Source of the DNA: Pseudogemmobacter sp044142105
GTDB taxonomy: Bacteria > Pseudomonadota > Alphaproteobacteria > Rhodobacterales > Rhodobacteraceae
DNA: 64,000 bases
Assembly (NCBI RefSeq): GCF_044142105.1
Contig: NZ_JBGTYM010000003.1
Coordinates: 248,001-312,000, forward strand
Reading direction: 5' to 3'
Shown piece by piece: positions 26,522 through 34,511 of the stretch (within the stretch, counting starts at the first letter, position 1; every line of letters begins with the position of its first letter). The notes beneath the pieces are model-generated. The model worked only from the letters and a program-made list of their open reading frames with translations, was not told the origin of the DNA and made no database searches. The translations under genes were made by a program, and so were the position numbers.

Positions 26522-26788
26522 ATGCAGGAGGTCGATTCCGAAACCCGGTTTCTGGCCGCCATCTCCCGCGCGGCTGCGGCAGAACTGGGCCATGACCATC
26601 CGCTTGCCCTTGCCGCGCGCGAGGCTGCAAGTCCGGGCGATGGCGTCCATGTGCAAGAGCTGCTGGTCACGCTGAACGAAGCGGCGCGTGACCGCATCCT
26701 TGCCGCCGCTCACGAGGAGATGCGCGAGGATATTCAGGCAATCTGGAGCCACCTGCCCGGGACCGCACAGGGCGACACTATCCACTGA
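26522..26788 (+). CDS. Small hypothetical protein (88 aa)
   Basis: Divergent from the 93-residue gene, with AGGAG about seven bases before the ATG. The product (MQEVDSETRFLAAISRAAAAELG at its start, less than 20 residues being conserved-looking) is acidic and helical, with a central DGVHVQELLVTLNEAARDRIL region. It ends six bases before the convergent 149-residue gene. No family recognised. Confidence 0.6.
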   Translation: MQEVDSETRFLAAISRAAAAELGHDHPLALAAREAASPGDGVHVQELLVTLNEAARDRILAAAHEEMREDIQAIWSHLPGTAQGDTIH

Positions 26789-26793
26789 GCCCG

Positions 26794-27243
26794 TCATGGC
26801 CGCACCGGACGCAGGGCGGCTTCATCGGCATTCAGACCGGCGACCACGCGGGCGATCCCCTCGCTGAAGCGCTTTTCTGCAATGTCGATATGGCTGGCGA
26901 TCGCGTCCCAGATGTCGACCCGCATCAGGGTTTCCACGTCGCCGATCAGGATCTCGATCTCGCCCAGCCGAAAATTGCGCGCCAGTGAGACGCCTGTGGT
27001 CACAAACTCCCGCAGCTCAACCGCATGGCTGTCAATGAAGAACGGCAACAGCGGATGGCTGTCTGGCGTCACACCGGCCTCGGCAAGGCGGGCCTCGAGG
27101 AAATGGCGGAAATGGCTGTGCAGGATTTCCTGGCTTTGACCAAGGAAGCGCATGGTGAACACCAGATCCTGTGGCGCGCGCGCGACCACCGCTCCGGCGG
27201 TAATGCGGGAAGATGACTGATCGGAGTGTAAATGGTCTGACAT
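26794..27243 (-). CDS. Hypothetical protein (149 aa) next to the monooxygenase control region
   Basis: The product has a flexible start (MSDHLHSDQSSSRITAGAVV), then a mixed alpha/beta middle (QDLVFTMRFLGQSQEILHSHF) and two long helices ending in RFSEGIARVVAGLNADEAAL. No membrane segment or known domain is seen. Its promoter region faces the mim control region: a TGTAAC half-site at 27295-27300 lies only about 50 bases upstream, so it may share a regulator with the mim operon. Confidence 0.65.
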   Translation of the reverse strand: MSDHLHSDQSSSRITAGAVVARAPQDLVFTMRFLGQSQEILHSHFRHFLEARLAEAGVTPDSHPLLPFFIDSHAVELREFVTTGVSLARNFRLGEIEILIGDVETLMRVDIWDAIASHIDIAEKRFSEGIARVVAGLNADEAALRPVRP

Positions 27244-27294
27244 CTTGGACGGCCTTTGGCGAACAGGCCGACCAACGCCGGCTCATGTGCCCAT

Positions 27295-27564
27295 TGTAAC
27301 AGCCGCAAGTCGGTGCAAACAGAGACTATTGATATTAAGGCTATGATTATAAATAGGAAAAGCGTAATTTTGCATTACGATTGTAACATTTTATTCCGGT
27401 GACGGATTACAGATTTCGGGCCATTTTACATACTGCGCTGCCGCATAAATTTTCTGCACTTCCGAAACCTAGAACGGGGTCCGAATCGTGGGAGACCCTG
27501 CTGTAACGGCCTTCCTGTTACAGATTTGTGCAACTCGAGCCCGCAGGACCGTAACGATTGTAAC
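27295..27564. promoter_or_regulatory. Cluster of TGTAAC half-sites (candidate upstream activator sequences)
   Basis: The half-site TGTAAC occurs at 27295-27300, 27382-27387, 27502-27507 and 27559-27564. The strongest element is CTGTAAC-N9-GTTACAG (27501-27523), a perfect inverted repeat with seven-base arms. A second copy at 27550-27564 reads CGTAAC-GATT-GTAAC, and 27375-27387 reads TTAC-GATT-GTAA. The cluster is 150-400 bases upstream of a -24/-12 promoter, the normal position for enhancer-binding-protein sites. The likely binder is the GAFTGA-containing regulator at 38234-40252. The region 27244-27989 has no supported gene and is AT-rich between 27310 and 27670. Confidence 0.6.
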
Positions 27565-27645
27565 GTTTTGGAACGCCGGGGGAGGGGCGTCGTCTGGCGC
27601 GCCGAACTTGCCGATGAAAAAGTTCGCAAAAAATAAATCATTATA

Positions 27646-27658
27646 TATCAGTCTATTA
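27646..27658 (+). promoter_or_regulatory. IHF-binding site
   Basis: TATCAG-TCTA-TTA matches the IHF consensus WATCAR-N4-TTR at every specified position and is embedded in an AT-rich tract (27620-27670). It lies between the half-site cluster and the -24/-12 promoter, where DNA bending would bring the activator to sigma-54 polymerase. Confidence 0.6.
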
Positions 27659-27708
27659 TTTTCCATCTCCAACGGGCCCGCAAGAATATTTGGGCGGAGA
27701 TCCCGCGC

Positions 27709-27724
27709 TGGCACCGGTTCTGCA
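27709..27724 (+). promoter_or_regulatory. Sigma-54 (-24/-12) promoter of the mim operon
   Basis: TGGCACCGGTTCTGCA has the invariant GG and GC dinucleotides exactly ten bases apart and matches the consensus TGGCACG-N4-TTGCA at nearly all positions. Transcription should begin near 27735, about 255 bases before the mimA start. It is the only convincing -24/-12 element I found in the window. Confidence 0.75.
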
Positions 27725-27922
27725 TGTATCCCAAGCACAATAAGGCGGTTCCCTGATGCCAGGGCAGACCCCGAAAGAACGAAGGAATGGGAGGAGAAGC
27801 GAGGCCACCGGAAAACGGCAGCACCTAATGCGTTGTCGCTTTGTGGTTTCCGGCCTCGTTGCCCGCAACCTTTGCCGTGACCTGACCCGGCCCTTCCCTC
27901 GCAACAGGGGCCGGAAAAACCG

Positions 27923-27963
27923 GGGCGGATAACCCGCCCAACGGCCGGGACAAGCCCGTCCCG
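27923..27963 (+). other. Structured 5' leader of the mim operon
   Basis: Two stems lie just before the mimA ribosome-binding site: GGGCGG (27923-27928) with CCGCCC (27934-27939), and CGGGAC (27946-27951) with GTCCCG (27958-27963). They may affect translation or message stability; no known riboswitch class is recognised. Confidence 0.35.
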
Positions 27964-27989
27964 ACCGTCAACATCAGGAGACTCATGGC

Positions 27990-29657
27990 ATGACGCAACT
28001 GACGCTCAACAAGATTACCGCTCAGCGCGGAATCTCGGTCGGCGAAGCCACGAAGAAGATCTCGGATCTTGGCTGGAATCCCAGCTATGTCCAGGAAGCC
28101 GCGACCTTCCCGACCGACTACAAGATCGCCAAAGCCCCGCGCGACCCGATGAAACAGGTGCTGCGCTCTTACTTCCCGATGCAGGAAGAGAAAGACAACC
28201 GCGTTTACGGCGCGCTTGATGCGGCGCTCCGCGGCGACATGTTCCGCAACGTTCAGCCCCGCTGGGTTGAATGGATGAAGCTGTTCCTCGCGATCATCCC
28301 CTTCCCGGAAATCTCGGCCGCGCGGTCGATGGCGATGGTGGCCCGGATCGCGCCCGGCGAAGACCTGCGCACCGGCTTTACCATGCAGATGGTTGACGAG
28401 TTCCGCCATTCCACCATTCAGATGAACCTGAAGAAGTGGTACATGGAGAACTATATCGACCCTGCTGGCTTTGACATTACCGAAGAAGCGTTCGGTAAGT
28501 GTTATGCCACCACCATCGGCCGCCAGTTCGGCGAAGGTTTCATCACCGGCGACGTGATGACCTCGGCCTGTATGTATCTGACCGTTGTCGCGGAAACTGC
28601 CTTCACCAACACGCTTTTCGTCGCCATGCCGTCGGAAGCCGCCCGCAACGGCGACTACGCGCTGCCGACCGTGTTCCTGTCGGTGCAGTCGGATGAAAGC
28701 CGCCACATCGGCAACGGCCACTCGCTGCTGATGGCCGCGCTGAAAGAGCCGGAAAACCACCTGCTGCTGGAGCGCGACCTGCGGTATGCCTTCTGGCAGA
28801 ACCACGCGATCGTCGACGCTGCCATCGGCACGCTGATCGAATATGGCACCACCAACCGCGACAAGGAAAAGGAATCCTACGCGGAGATGTGGCACCGCTG
28901 GATCTTCGAGGACTACTACCGCACCTACATGCTGCCGCTGGAAAAATACGGCATCAAGGTCCACCACGACGATGTCCAGGAGGCGTGGAATCGCATCACC
29001 AAGAAGAACTATGTCCACAAGGTCGCGCAGTTCTTCGCGGTCGGCTGGCCGGTGAACTTCTGGCGGATCGAGGCGCAGACCGACAAGGACTTCGAATGGT
29101 TCGAAGCCAAGTATCCGGGGTGGTATGCGGAATTCGGTGAATTCTGGAAATGGTATGCCAAGTTGTCCAAGCCGGGCAACAAGGTCATCACGTTCAACGA
29201 GGAAACCGGATACGTCTACCCGCATCGCTGCTGGTCTTGCCTCGTGCCCTGCCTTATCCGCGAGGACATGGTGGTCGACGAGATCGACGGCCAGCTGCAC
29301 ACCTTCGCGCATGAGCTGGACCGCTGGACCGCCGTGGAGGCCTTCTCGAACGAGTACCAGGGCCGTCCTACGCCGGCGATGGGCAAGTTCTCGGGCAAAC
29401 GCGAGTGGGAAACTGTCTATCACGGCTGGGATCTCGCCGATGCGATCAAGGACCTGAACTTCGTCCGTGACGATGGCAAGACCCTCGTGCCGCAGCCGCA
29501 CCTGCGCTTTGACAACAAGGACATGTGGACGCTGGACGATGTGCGCGGCCACACCCTTTTGTCGCCGCTGACCCTGCTGCGCGAGATGACCCCCGAGGCA
29601 CGCGCCAAGCACGTCGCCGAATACCAGGCGGGCTTCACAATCAATCCCTGCAACTAA
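27990..29657 (+). CDS. mimA: Binuclear iron monooxygenase, large hydroxylase subunit (propane/acetone/phenol type)
   Basis: 555-residue alpha subunit of a soluble di-iron monooxygenase (group 5/6, usually about 540). The di-iron ligands are visible: Glu107 (PFPEISAAR), Glu137 and His140 (VDEFRHS), Glu202 (VAETAFTN), and Glu236 and His239 (SDESRH). With O2 and electrons from MimB it hydroxylates small substrates; relatives in mycobacteria act on propane, acetone and phenol, and the exact substrate here is not known. AGGAG at 27976-27980 sets the start. It heads the operon in the order large-reductase-small-coupling, which is characteristic of prm/mim systems. Confidence 0.93.
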   Translation: MTQLTLNKITAQRGISVGEATKKISDLGWNPSYVQEAATFPTDYKIAKAPRDPMKQVLRSYFPMQEEKDNRVYGALDAALRGDMFRNVQPRWVEWMKLFLAIIPFPEISAARSMAMVARIAPGEDLRTGFTMQMVDEFRHSTIQMNLKKWYMENYIDPAGFDITEEAFGKCYATTIGRQFGEGFITGDVMTSACMYLTVVAETAFTNTLFVAMPSEAARNGDYALPTVFLSVQSDESRHIGNGHSLLMAALKEPENHLLLERDLRYAFWQNHAIVDAAIGTLIEYGTTNRDKEKESYAEMWHRWIFEDYYRTYMLPLEKYGIKVHHDDVQEAWNRITKKNYVHKVAQFFAVGWPVNFWRIEAQTDKDFEWFEAKYPGWYAEFGEFWKWYAKLSKPGNKVITFNEETGYVYPHRCWSCLVPCLIREDMVVDEIDGQLHTFAHELDRWTAVEAFSNEYQGRPTPAMGKFSGKREWETVYHGWDLADAIKDLNFVRDDGKTLVPQPHLRFDNKDMWTLDDVRGHTLLSPLTLLREMTPEARAKHVAEYQAGFTINPCN

Positions 29658-29665
29658 GGCAGGTT

Positions 29666-29689
29666 GGCGGGGCCGGTTCCGGCCCCGCC
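29666..29689 (+). other. Strong intercistronic hairpin between mimA and mimB
   Basis: GGCGGGGCCGG (29666-29676) pairs perfectly with CCGGCCCCGCC (29679-29689), an 11-base GC stem with a minimal loop, eight bases after the mimA stop. No T-run follows. It probably stabilises mimA message or reduces read-through, giving more hydroxylase than reductase. Confidence 0.65.
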
Positions 29690-29756
29690 GCTCACCGGGA
29701 ATAGACTGAGGCGGCCTTGTGAGGCTGCCAGACTGACGGCGGGGAGGCCGGACAGA

Positions 29757-30815
29757 ATGGGAGAGGTTTACACCGTAAGACTTGAACCCGTTGGCGTGGA
29801 GTTCGAGGTCGAAGAGGACGAAACCGTTCTAGACGCCGCATTCCGCCAGGGGATCGCGTTGCCCCACGGGTGCAAGGAGGGGCAATGCTCGGCCTGCAAA
29901 TGCGTGCTTCTCGACGGCGAGGTCGAGATGCTGAAATATTCCACCTTCGCGTTGAATGATGGCGACCGCGACAGCGGTCAGATCCTGATGTGTCGCGCCA
30001 AGGCCTTCGACAATCTGACGATCGACCTTCTGAATTATGACGAGGAGGTCCTGTCGAAATCCATTCCGGTCAAGCAGTTCGAAGGCCGGATCACGGATTT
30101 TCGCAAACTCACGCATGACATCCGCGGCGTCGAGATCGAATTGAACGCGCCGCTCAAGTTCTGGGCGGGTCAGTATGTCGACATCACAGTCACCACGGAA
30201 GAAGGGGAGACGATCACGCGTTCGTTCTCCATGGCAAATCCGCCGAGCGAAACCCAAAAGCTCTCCTTCATCATCAAGAAATACCCGGAAGGAAAGTTCT
30301 CCAACCAACTCGACAACGGAGGAATCCGGGCAGGAGCAAAAGTGAGTGTCGTCGGCCCCTATGGCATGTGCTTCCGCCGCGAGGGGCGCGAGGGGCCAGT
30401 GGTTCTGGTCGGCGCGGGGTCAGGCATGTCGCCGGTCTGGTCGATCCTGCACGACCACATCGAAAGTGGCGAGGACCGGCCCGTGCTGTTCTTCTACGGC
30501 GCCCGCACCGAACTCGATCTCTTCCATCTCGACAAACTGGCGGCGATCACCGCTGAACATCCTTCGGTCGAGTTCATCCCTGTTCTGTCCCACGCCCCGG
30601 AGGACAGCGGCTGGACCGGTGAGACCGGCTTTGTCCATCAGGCCGTGGACCGCAAGCTGCGCGAGCTGGGAGTTGCCGGCGAGGGCGATGTCTATGCCTG
30701 TGGCCCGCCTCCGATGATCGATGCGCTGACCCCGACGCTCTTCATGCTCGACTACGAAAGCGAGCGGATTTTCTACGACAAGTTCACCACGACGTCCGGT
30801 TCGTCGGGCCACTAA
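29757..30815 (+). CDS. mimB: Monooxygenase reductase component
   Basis: 352 residues. The N-terminal plant-type [2Fe-2S] ferredoxin domain has CKEGQCSACKCVLLDGEVEM and the fourth Cys in ILMCRA. Then come the FAD-binding RSFSMANPPSE (RxxS) motif near residue 158 and the NAD-binding domain with VGAGSGMSPVWSIL and a C-terminal YACGPPPMIDALTP. It passes electrons from NADH to the MimA/MimC hydroxylase. GGGGAGG at 29741-29747 precedes the ATG; an upstream in-frame start at 29664 would run through the hairpin and is less likely. Confidence 0.92.
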   Translation: MGEVYTVRLEPVGVEFEVEEDETVLDAAFRQGIALPHGCKEGQCSACKCVLLDGEVEMLKYSTFALNDGDRDSGQILMCRAKAFDNLTIDLLNYDEEVLSKSIPVKQFEGRITDFRKLTHDIRGVEIELNAPLKFWAGQYVDITVTTEEGETITRSFSMANPPSETQKLSFIIKKYPEGKFSNQLDNGGIRAGAKVSVVGPYGMCFRREGREGPVVLVGAGSGMSPVWSILHDHIESGEDRPVLFFYGARTELDLFHLDKLAAITAEHPSVEFIPVLSHAPEDSGWTGETGFVHQAVDRKLRELGVAGEGDVYACGPPPMIDALTPTLFMLDYESERIFYDKFTTTSGSSGH

Positions 30816-30867
30816 GGCGGCCCGACCGCTCTTCGCTGTGAACCAAACCACCTAGGGAGGAAGACCG

Positions 30868-31926
30868 ATGGCAGCAACAGCCAACCCCGTCAAATCCGGC
30901 GCCGCAGGCTCCGCGATCTTCGCGGGATCGACTAGCCGCAAATACAACTACTTCGAGCCGCGGGGCAAACGTGCCACCCACTACGAGGACGTCACTGTTG
31001 ACGTCCAGCCCGATCCCGAACGCTACCTGATCCAGGACTGGATCATCAGCTTCGGCAACGGCAAGGGTGCCTATACCAAGGACAACACCCGCGCGCTCTC
31101 GTCGAACTGGCACGCCTTCCGGGCGCCGGACCAGGAATGGGAACGCACCCATTATCAGCGCCAGTCGAAGATCGAGACGATGGTGCAGGCGGTGATCGGC
31201 AACGCCCGCAAAGCCGGCGCGCATCTGGTCTTTGATCGGGTCTGGCAGAAGGTCCTGCAAACGCATCTGGGCGCATGGAAACATGCCGAGTTCGGCCTTG
31301 GCACCTCGCTCATGCAGGCGCAGCGCTACGGCTATACGCAGATGATCAACAACGCCACGCTGACCAATTCGTCCTACAAGATGCGGCTGGCGCAGGACAT
31401 CACGCTCTATCTGGCCGAGATCGGCATGGATATCGAGGGCTGGGATGACGAGCTGGGCAAGAAGGCCTGGTTGGAAGATCCAGTCTGGCAGCCCTGCCGG
31501 TTGGCGGTCGAGACGATCATGGGCTCCGAGGACTACCTCGAGCAGTATTTCGCGATCAATCTGATCTTCGAACCGCTGGTGGGAGAGTTGTTCCGTTCGG
31601 GCTTCCTGATGCAGGCGGCGGCGGCGAACAACGACTTCATCACTCCCCCGGTCATTTCGGCAGCGGAAGCGGACTACGAGCGCAACCTCGCCAACACCAT
31701 CGACCTGATCTACCTCCTGGCACATGACGAACAGCACGGCGCCCACAACCGCGCTCTGTTCAACGGCTGGGTGAAGAAGCACGCCGATCTGGCGGACAAG
31801 GCCGCGACCGCGCTGCAACCGGTCTGGTCGCAACCCCATTCGAAACCCGTGTCCTTCGCCGATGCCCAGGCCGCCTCGCATGAGCGGCTGGCGCATATCC
31901 TTGGCGAAGTCGGTCTGAGCCGCTGA
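30868..31926 (+). CDS. mimC: Binuclear iron monooxygenase, small hydroxylase subunit
   Basis: 352-residue beta subunit with the ferritin-like fold of the family but without di-iron ligands. Recognisable features are TSRKYNYFEPRGKRATHYEDVTVDVQPD near the start (broken at the middle here), then WIISFGNGKGAYTKDNT and the SSNWHAFRAPDQEWER segment near residues 75-90. It pairs with MimA in the hydroxylase core. GGGAGGAAG precedes the ATG, and MimD follows 11 bases after the stop. Confidence 0.92.
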   Translation: MAATANPVKSGAAGSAIFAGSTSRKYNYFEPRGKRATHYEDVTVDVQPDPERYLIQDWIISFGNGKGAYTKDNTRALSSNWHAFRAPDQEWERTHYQRQSKIETMVQAVIGNARKAGAHLVFDRVWQKVLQTHLGAWKHAEFGLGTSLMQAQRYGYTQMINNATLTNSSYKMRLAQDITLYLAEIGMDIEGWDDELGKKAWLEDPVWQPCRLAVETIMGSEDYLEQYFAINLIFEPLVGELFRSGFLMQAAAANNDFITPPVISAAEADYERNLANTIDLIYLLAHDEQHGAHNRALFNGWVKKHADLADKAATALQPVWSQPHSKPVSFADAQAASHERLAHILGEVGLSR

Positions 31927-31937
31927 GAGGAGCCACC

Positions 31938-32309
31938 ATGTCCAGCACTGCACGCGACAGCACCAAGAGCAACATCTTCAAGTCGATGAAGGACATCGAC
32001 CTGAGCAGCCGCGAAATCTCGCATGAATGCGGGGTAACCATGAATGACTCGGTCGAGGCCCGCGCCATCGCCGAATACATGGACCAGGATCCGAAGGTGA
32101 CGGTGACCTACAATCCGGCCACCATCCGCATCGACGGCGAAGGCAAGCTGATCTTCAAGATGGATGACATCTCGGAATATCTCGGCCGCGAAATGACCGC
32201 CGAGATCTTCGAGGTCAACACCTCCACCCATTACGGCCGCATGGTCAGGATCGACGACAACACCGTCATCCTGTTCGGCGACATGGACGAAGTTTTCGAG
32301 TTCATCTGA
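31938..32309 (+). CDS. mimD: Monooxygenase coupling (regulatory) protein
   Basis: 123-residue effector protein of the MmoB/TmoD type. It has no cofactor motif. The family pattern is visible in SHECGVTMNDSVEARAIAEYM and in VTYNPATIRIDGEGKLIF near residues 55-75. It binds the hydroxylase and tunes oxygen activation and substrate access. It lies directly behind mimC and before a stem-loop. Confidence 0.9.
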   Translation: MSSTARDSTKSNIFKSMKDIDLSSREISHECGVTMNDSVEARAIAEYMDQDPKVTVTYNPATIRIDGEGKLIFKMDDISEYLGREMTAEIFEVNTSTHYGRMVRIDDNTVILFGDMDEVFEFI

Positions 32310-32317
32310 GCGACTTT

Positions 32318-32343
32318 CGGGGGCGCGCGACCACGTGCCCCCG
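32318..32343 (+). other. Intercistronic stem-loop after mimD
   Basis: CGGGGGC (32318-32324) pairs with GCCCCCG (32337-32343) across a 12-base loop, starting nine bases past the mimD stop. A CTTTCTC stretch follows rather than a clean T-run, so partial termination or message stabilisation are both possible. Confidence 0.45.
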
Positions 32344-32370
32344 GCTTTCTCAATTCAGCAGGAGGGCGGA

Positions 32371-33450
32371 ATGGCTCAGATGATGAAGGCGGCGGTGTTC
32401 GTCGAAAAGGGTCGGATCGTTCTTGAAGACAAGAAGATCCCGGATGTTGGTCCCAACGACGCGCTGATGCGGGTCACCACCACCACGATCTGCGGCACCG
32501 ACATCCATATCCTGAAAGGCGAATACCCTGTCGAGCGCGGGCTGACCATCGGCCACGAGCCGGTCGGCGTGATCGCGAAGCTGGGTTCGGCCGTCAAAGG
32601 GTTCCGTGAGGGCCAGCGTGTAATCGCCGGCGCGATCACGCCCTCGGGTTGGTCGAACGCCTGCCTTTGCGGCTTTTGCTCGCAGGATGGCGCAGGCACG
32701 CCGCATGGCTGGAAAGCGATTGGTGGTTGGAAGTTCGGCAATACCATTGACGGCTGTCAGGCCGAATATGTGCTGGTGCCGGATGCGATGGCCAATCTGG
32801 CCCCGATCCCCGACGACTTGACCGATGAAGAGGTGCTGATGTGCCCCGACATCATGTCGACGGGTTTTGTTGGCGCCGAGAACGGAAATATCAAAATCGG
32901 CGATACGGTTGTGGTTTTTGCGCAAGGACCCATCGGCCTTTGTGCCACGGCCGGCGCGAAGCTGATGGGCGCGAGCCGCATCATCGCCGTTGATACCGTT
33001 CCCGCACGGCTGGCCATGGCCAAGCGCATGGGCGCCGATGAAGTGGTCGATTTCAAGGCCTCGAACAATGTGGTCGAGACCATAATGGAAATGACCAACG
33101 GTCGTGGCTGTGACGTGGCGATCGAGGCGCTTGGGCTGCAGGCGACCTTTGAATGGGCGCTGCGCTCGATCCGTCCGGGCGGCACACTTTCAAGTCTTGG
33201 GGTTTATTCCACCGATCTGAAAATCCCGCTTGATGCCTTTGCCGCCGGTCTGGGCGAGAAGAACATCCGCACCGCGCTGTGCCCCGGCGGCAAGGAACGG
33301 ATGCGCCGGATGATGGATGTGGTCCGCGCGGGCCGCGTCGATTTCAGTGCGCTGGTCACCCACCGCTACAAGATTGACCAGATCGAGGATGCCTATGAGC
33401 TTTTCGCCAATCAGCGCGATGGCGTGCTCAAGGTCGCGATCACCTTCTGA
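32371..33450 (+). CDS. Secondary (isopropanol-type) alcohol dehydrogenase
   Basis: 359-residue zinc medium-chain dehydrogenase. Catalytic-zinc ligands appear as Cys in TTICGTDIHILKG and HE in TIGHEPVGV, followed by the NAD(P) fold VFAQGPIGLCATAGA near residue 190. The lobe region (NACLCGFCSQDGAGTPHGW) lacks the standard four-cysteine zinc site and resembles NADP-dependent isopropanol dehydrogenases. GGAGG at 32361-32365 sets the start at 32371. In a propane-type pathway it would oxidise 2-propanol to acetone; that substrate is inferred. Confidence 0.87.
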   Translation: MAQMMKAAVFVEKGRIVLEDKKIPDVGPNDALMRVTTTTICGTDIHILKGEYPVERGLTIGHEPVGVIAKLGSAVKGFREGQRVIAGAITPSGWSNACLCGFCSQDGAGTPHGWKAIGGWKFGNTIDGCQAEYVLVPDAMANLAPIPDDLTDEEVLMCPDIMSTGFVGAENGNIKIGDTVVVFAQGPIGLCATAGAKLMGASRIIAVDTVPARLAMAKRMGADEVVDFKASNNVVETIMEMTNGRGCDVAIEALGLQATFEWALRSIRPGGTLSSLGVYSTDLKIPLDAFAAGLGEKNIRTALCPGGKERMRRMMDVVRAGRVDFSALVTHRYKIDQIEDAYELFANQRDGVLKVAITF

Positions 33451-33485
33451 CTCACCCATCAATAGATACGCAAGGGAGGAACTTC

Positions 33486-34508
33486 ATGTACAAGACAGCG
33501 GACGGTAAAGAGATTTTCGTTCTCGACGGCCATGTCCACTTTTGGGATGGCAGCCCGGAAAACCAGCGCAACATTCATGGCAAGCAGTTCATTGACTGCT
33601 TCTACGCCTATCACACGGGTTTCAGCCCGAAAGAGGTGCAGTGGAGCAAGGAGAAATTCGAAAAATACTCCGAGGACGATCTGTATAACGATCTGTTCGT
33701 CAACGGCCCGGACGATATGGCGATCATTCAGTCGACCTATCTGAAGGATTTTTACAAGAATGGCTTCAACACGATCGAACGCAATTTCGAGGTGGCACGG
33801 CGCTATCCCGAACGCTTCATCGTCAACGGCTCGTTCGATCCGCGCGATGGTGAAAAGGCGCTTGAATACATCCACTTCATGAAAGAAGTGTATGATATCA
33901 AAGGCGTGAAGATGTACACCGCCGAATGGAACGGGGCATCCAAAGGGTGGCGGCTGAACGATCCGCAGGCCTATAAATGCTTCGAGCTGTGCGAGAAGCT
34001 GGGGATCAAGAACATCCACGTTCACAAGGGGCCGACGATCAAGCCGCTGAGCCTTGACTCCTTTGACGTGACGGATGTCGATTATGCCGCGACGGATTTC
34101 CAGAACCTGAACTGGATCATCGAACATTGCGGCCTGCCGCGTCTGGATGACTTCACCTGGATCGCGACGCAGGAATCGAATGTCTATGGTGGCCTTGCGG
34201 TGGCGCTGCCGCTGATCTTCAACCGGCCGAAGCACTTTGCCGAGATCATGACCGAACTTCTGTTCTGGATCGGTCCGGAGAAGATCCTGTTCGGTTCGGA
34301 CTACGGGATCTGGACCCCGCAATGGCTGGTCGAGCGGTTCTGGAACTTCCAGCTGGACGAAGAGGCCGTGGCCGGCCGTGGCGTCACCCTGACCGATGCG
34401 GACAAGGAAAAGATCCTTGGTCTGAACGCGGCCCGGCTCTACGGCATCGATGTGGCAGCCAAGAAAGCCGAGCTGGCGCAATCGCCGGTTCGTATCGCGG
34501 CGGAGTGA
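33486..34508 (+). CDS. Amidohydrolase-family protein of the mim cluster
   Basis: 340-residue amidohydrolase_2-type TIM barrel. Metal-binding positions are visible in VLDGHVHFWDG near residue 15, the HVHKGPTIK segment near 182, EHCGLPRLDDF near 216 and FGSDYGIW near 268. Such proteins recur between the coupling protein and the chaperonin in mim/prm clusters, but their role is not settled; assembly or metabolite hydrolysis have been suggested. AGGGAGGAA precedes the start; the next gene begins three bases after the stop. Confidence 0.85.
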   Translation: MYKTADGKEIFVLDGHVHFWDGSPENQRNIHGKQFIDCFYAYHTGFSPKEVQWSKEKFEKYSEDDLYNDLFVNGPDDMAIIQSTYLKDFYKNGFNTIERNFEVARRYPERFIVNGSFDPRDGEKALEYIHFMKEVYDIKGVKMYTAEWNGASKGWRLNDPQAYKCFELCEKLGIKNIHVHKGPTIKPLSLDSFDVTDVDYAATDFQNLNWIIEHCGLPRLDDFTWIATQESNVYGGLAVALPLIFNRPKHFAEIMTELLFWIGPEKILFGSDYGIWTPQWLVERFWNFQLDEEAVAGRGVTLTDADKEKILGLNAARLYGIDVAAKKAELAQSPVRIAAE

Positions 34509-34511
34509 GCG

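Noticed and set aside
27595..27611. TGGCGCG...TTGC resembling a sigma-54 promoter upstream of mimA
   Set aside because: The GG and GC dinucleotides are 12 bases apart instead of the required ten; the element at 27709-27724 is far better.
27825..29612. Long minus-strand open frame opposite mimA (595 codons)
   Set aside because: It mirrors a strongly conserved real gene and has the Arg/His/Gln-rich composition of a high-GC shadow frame.
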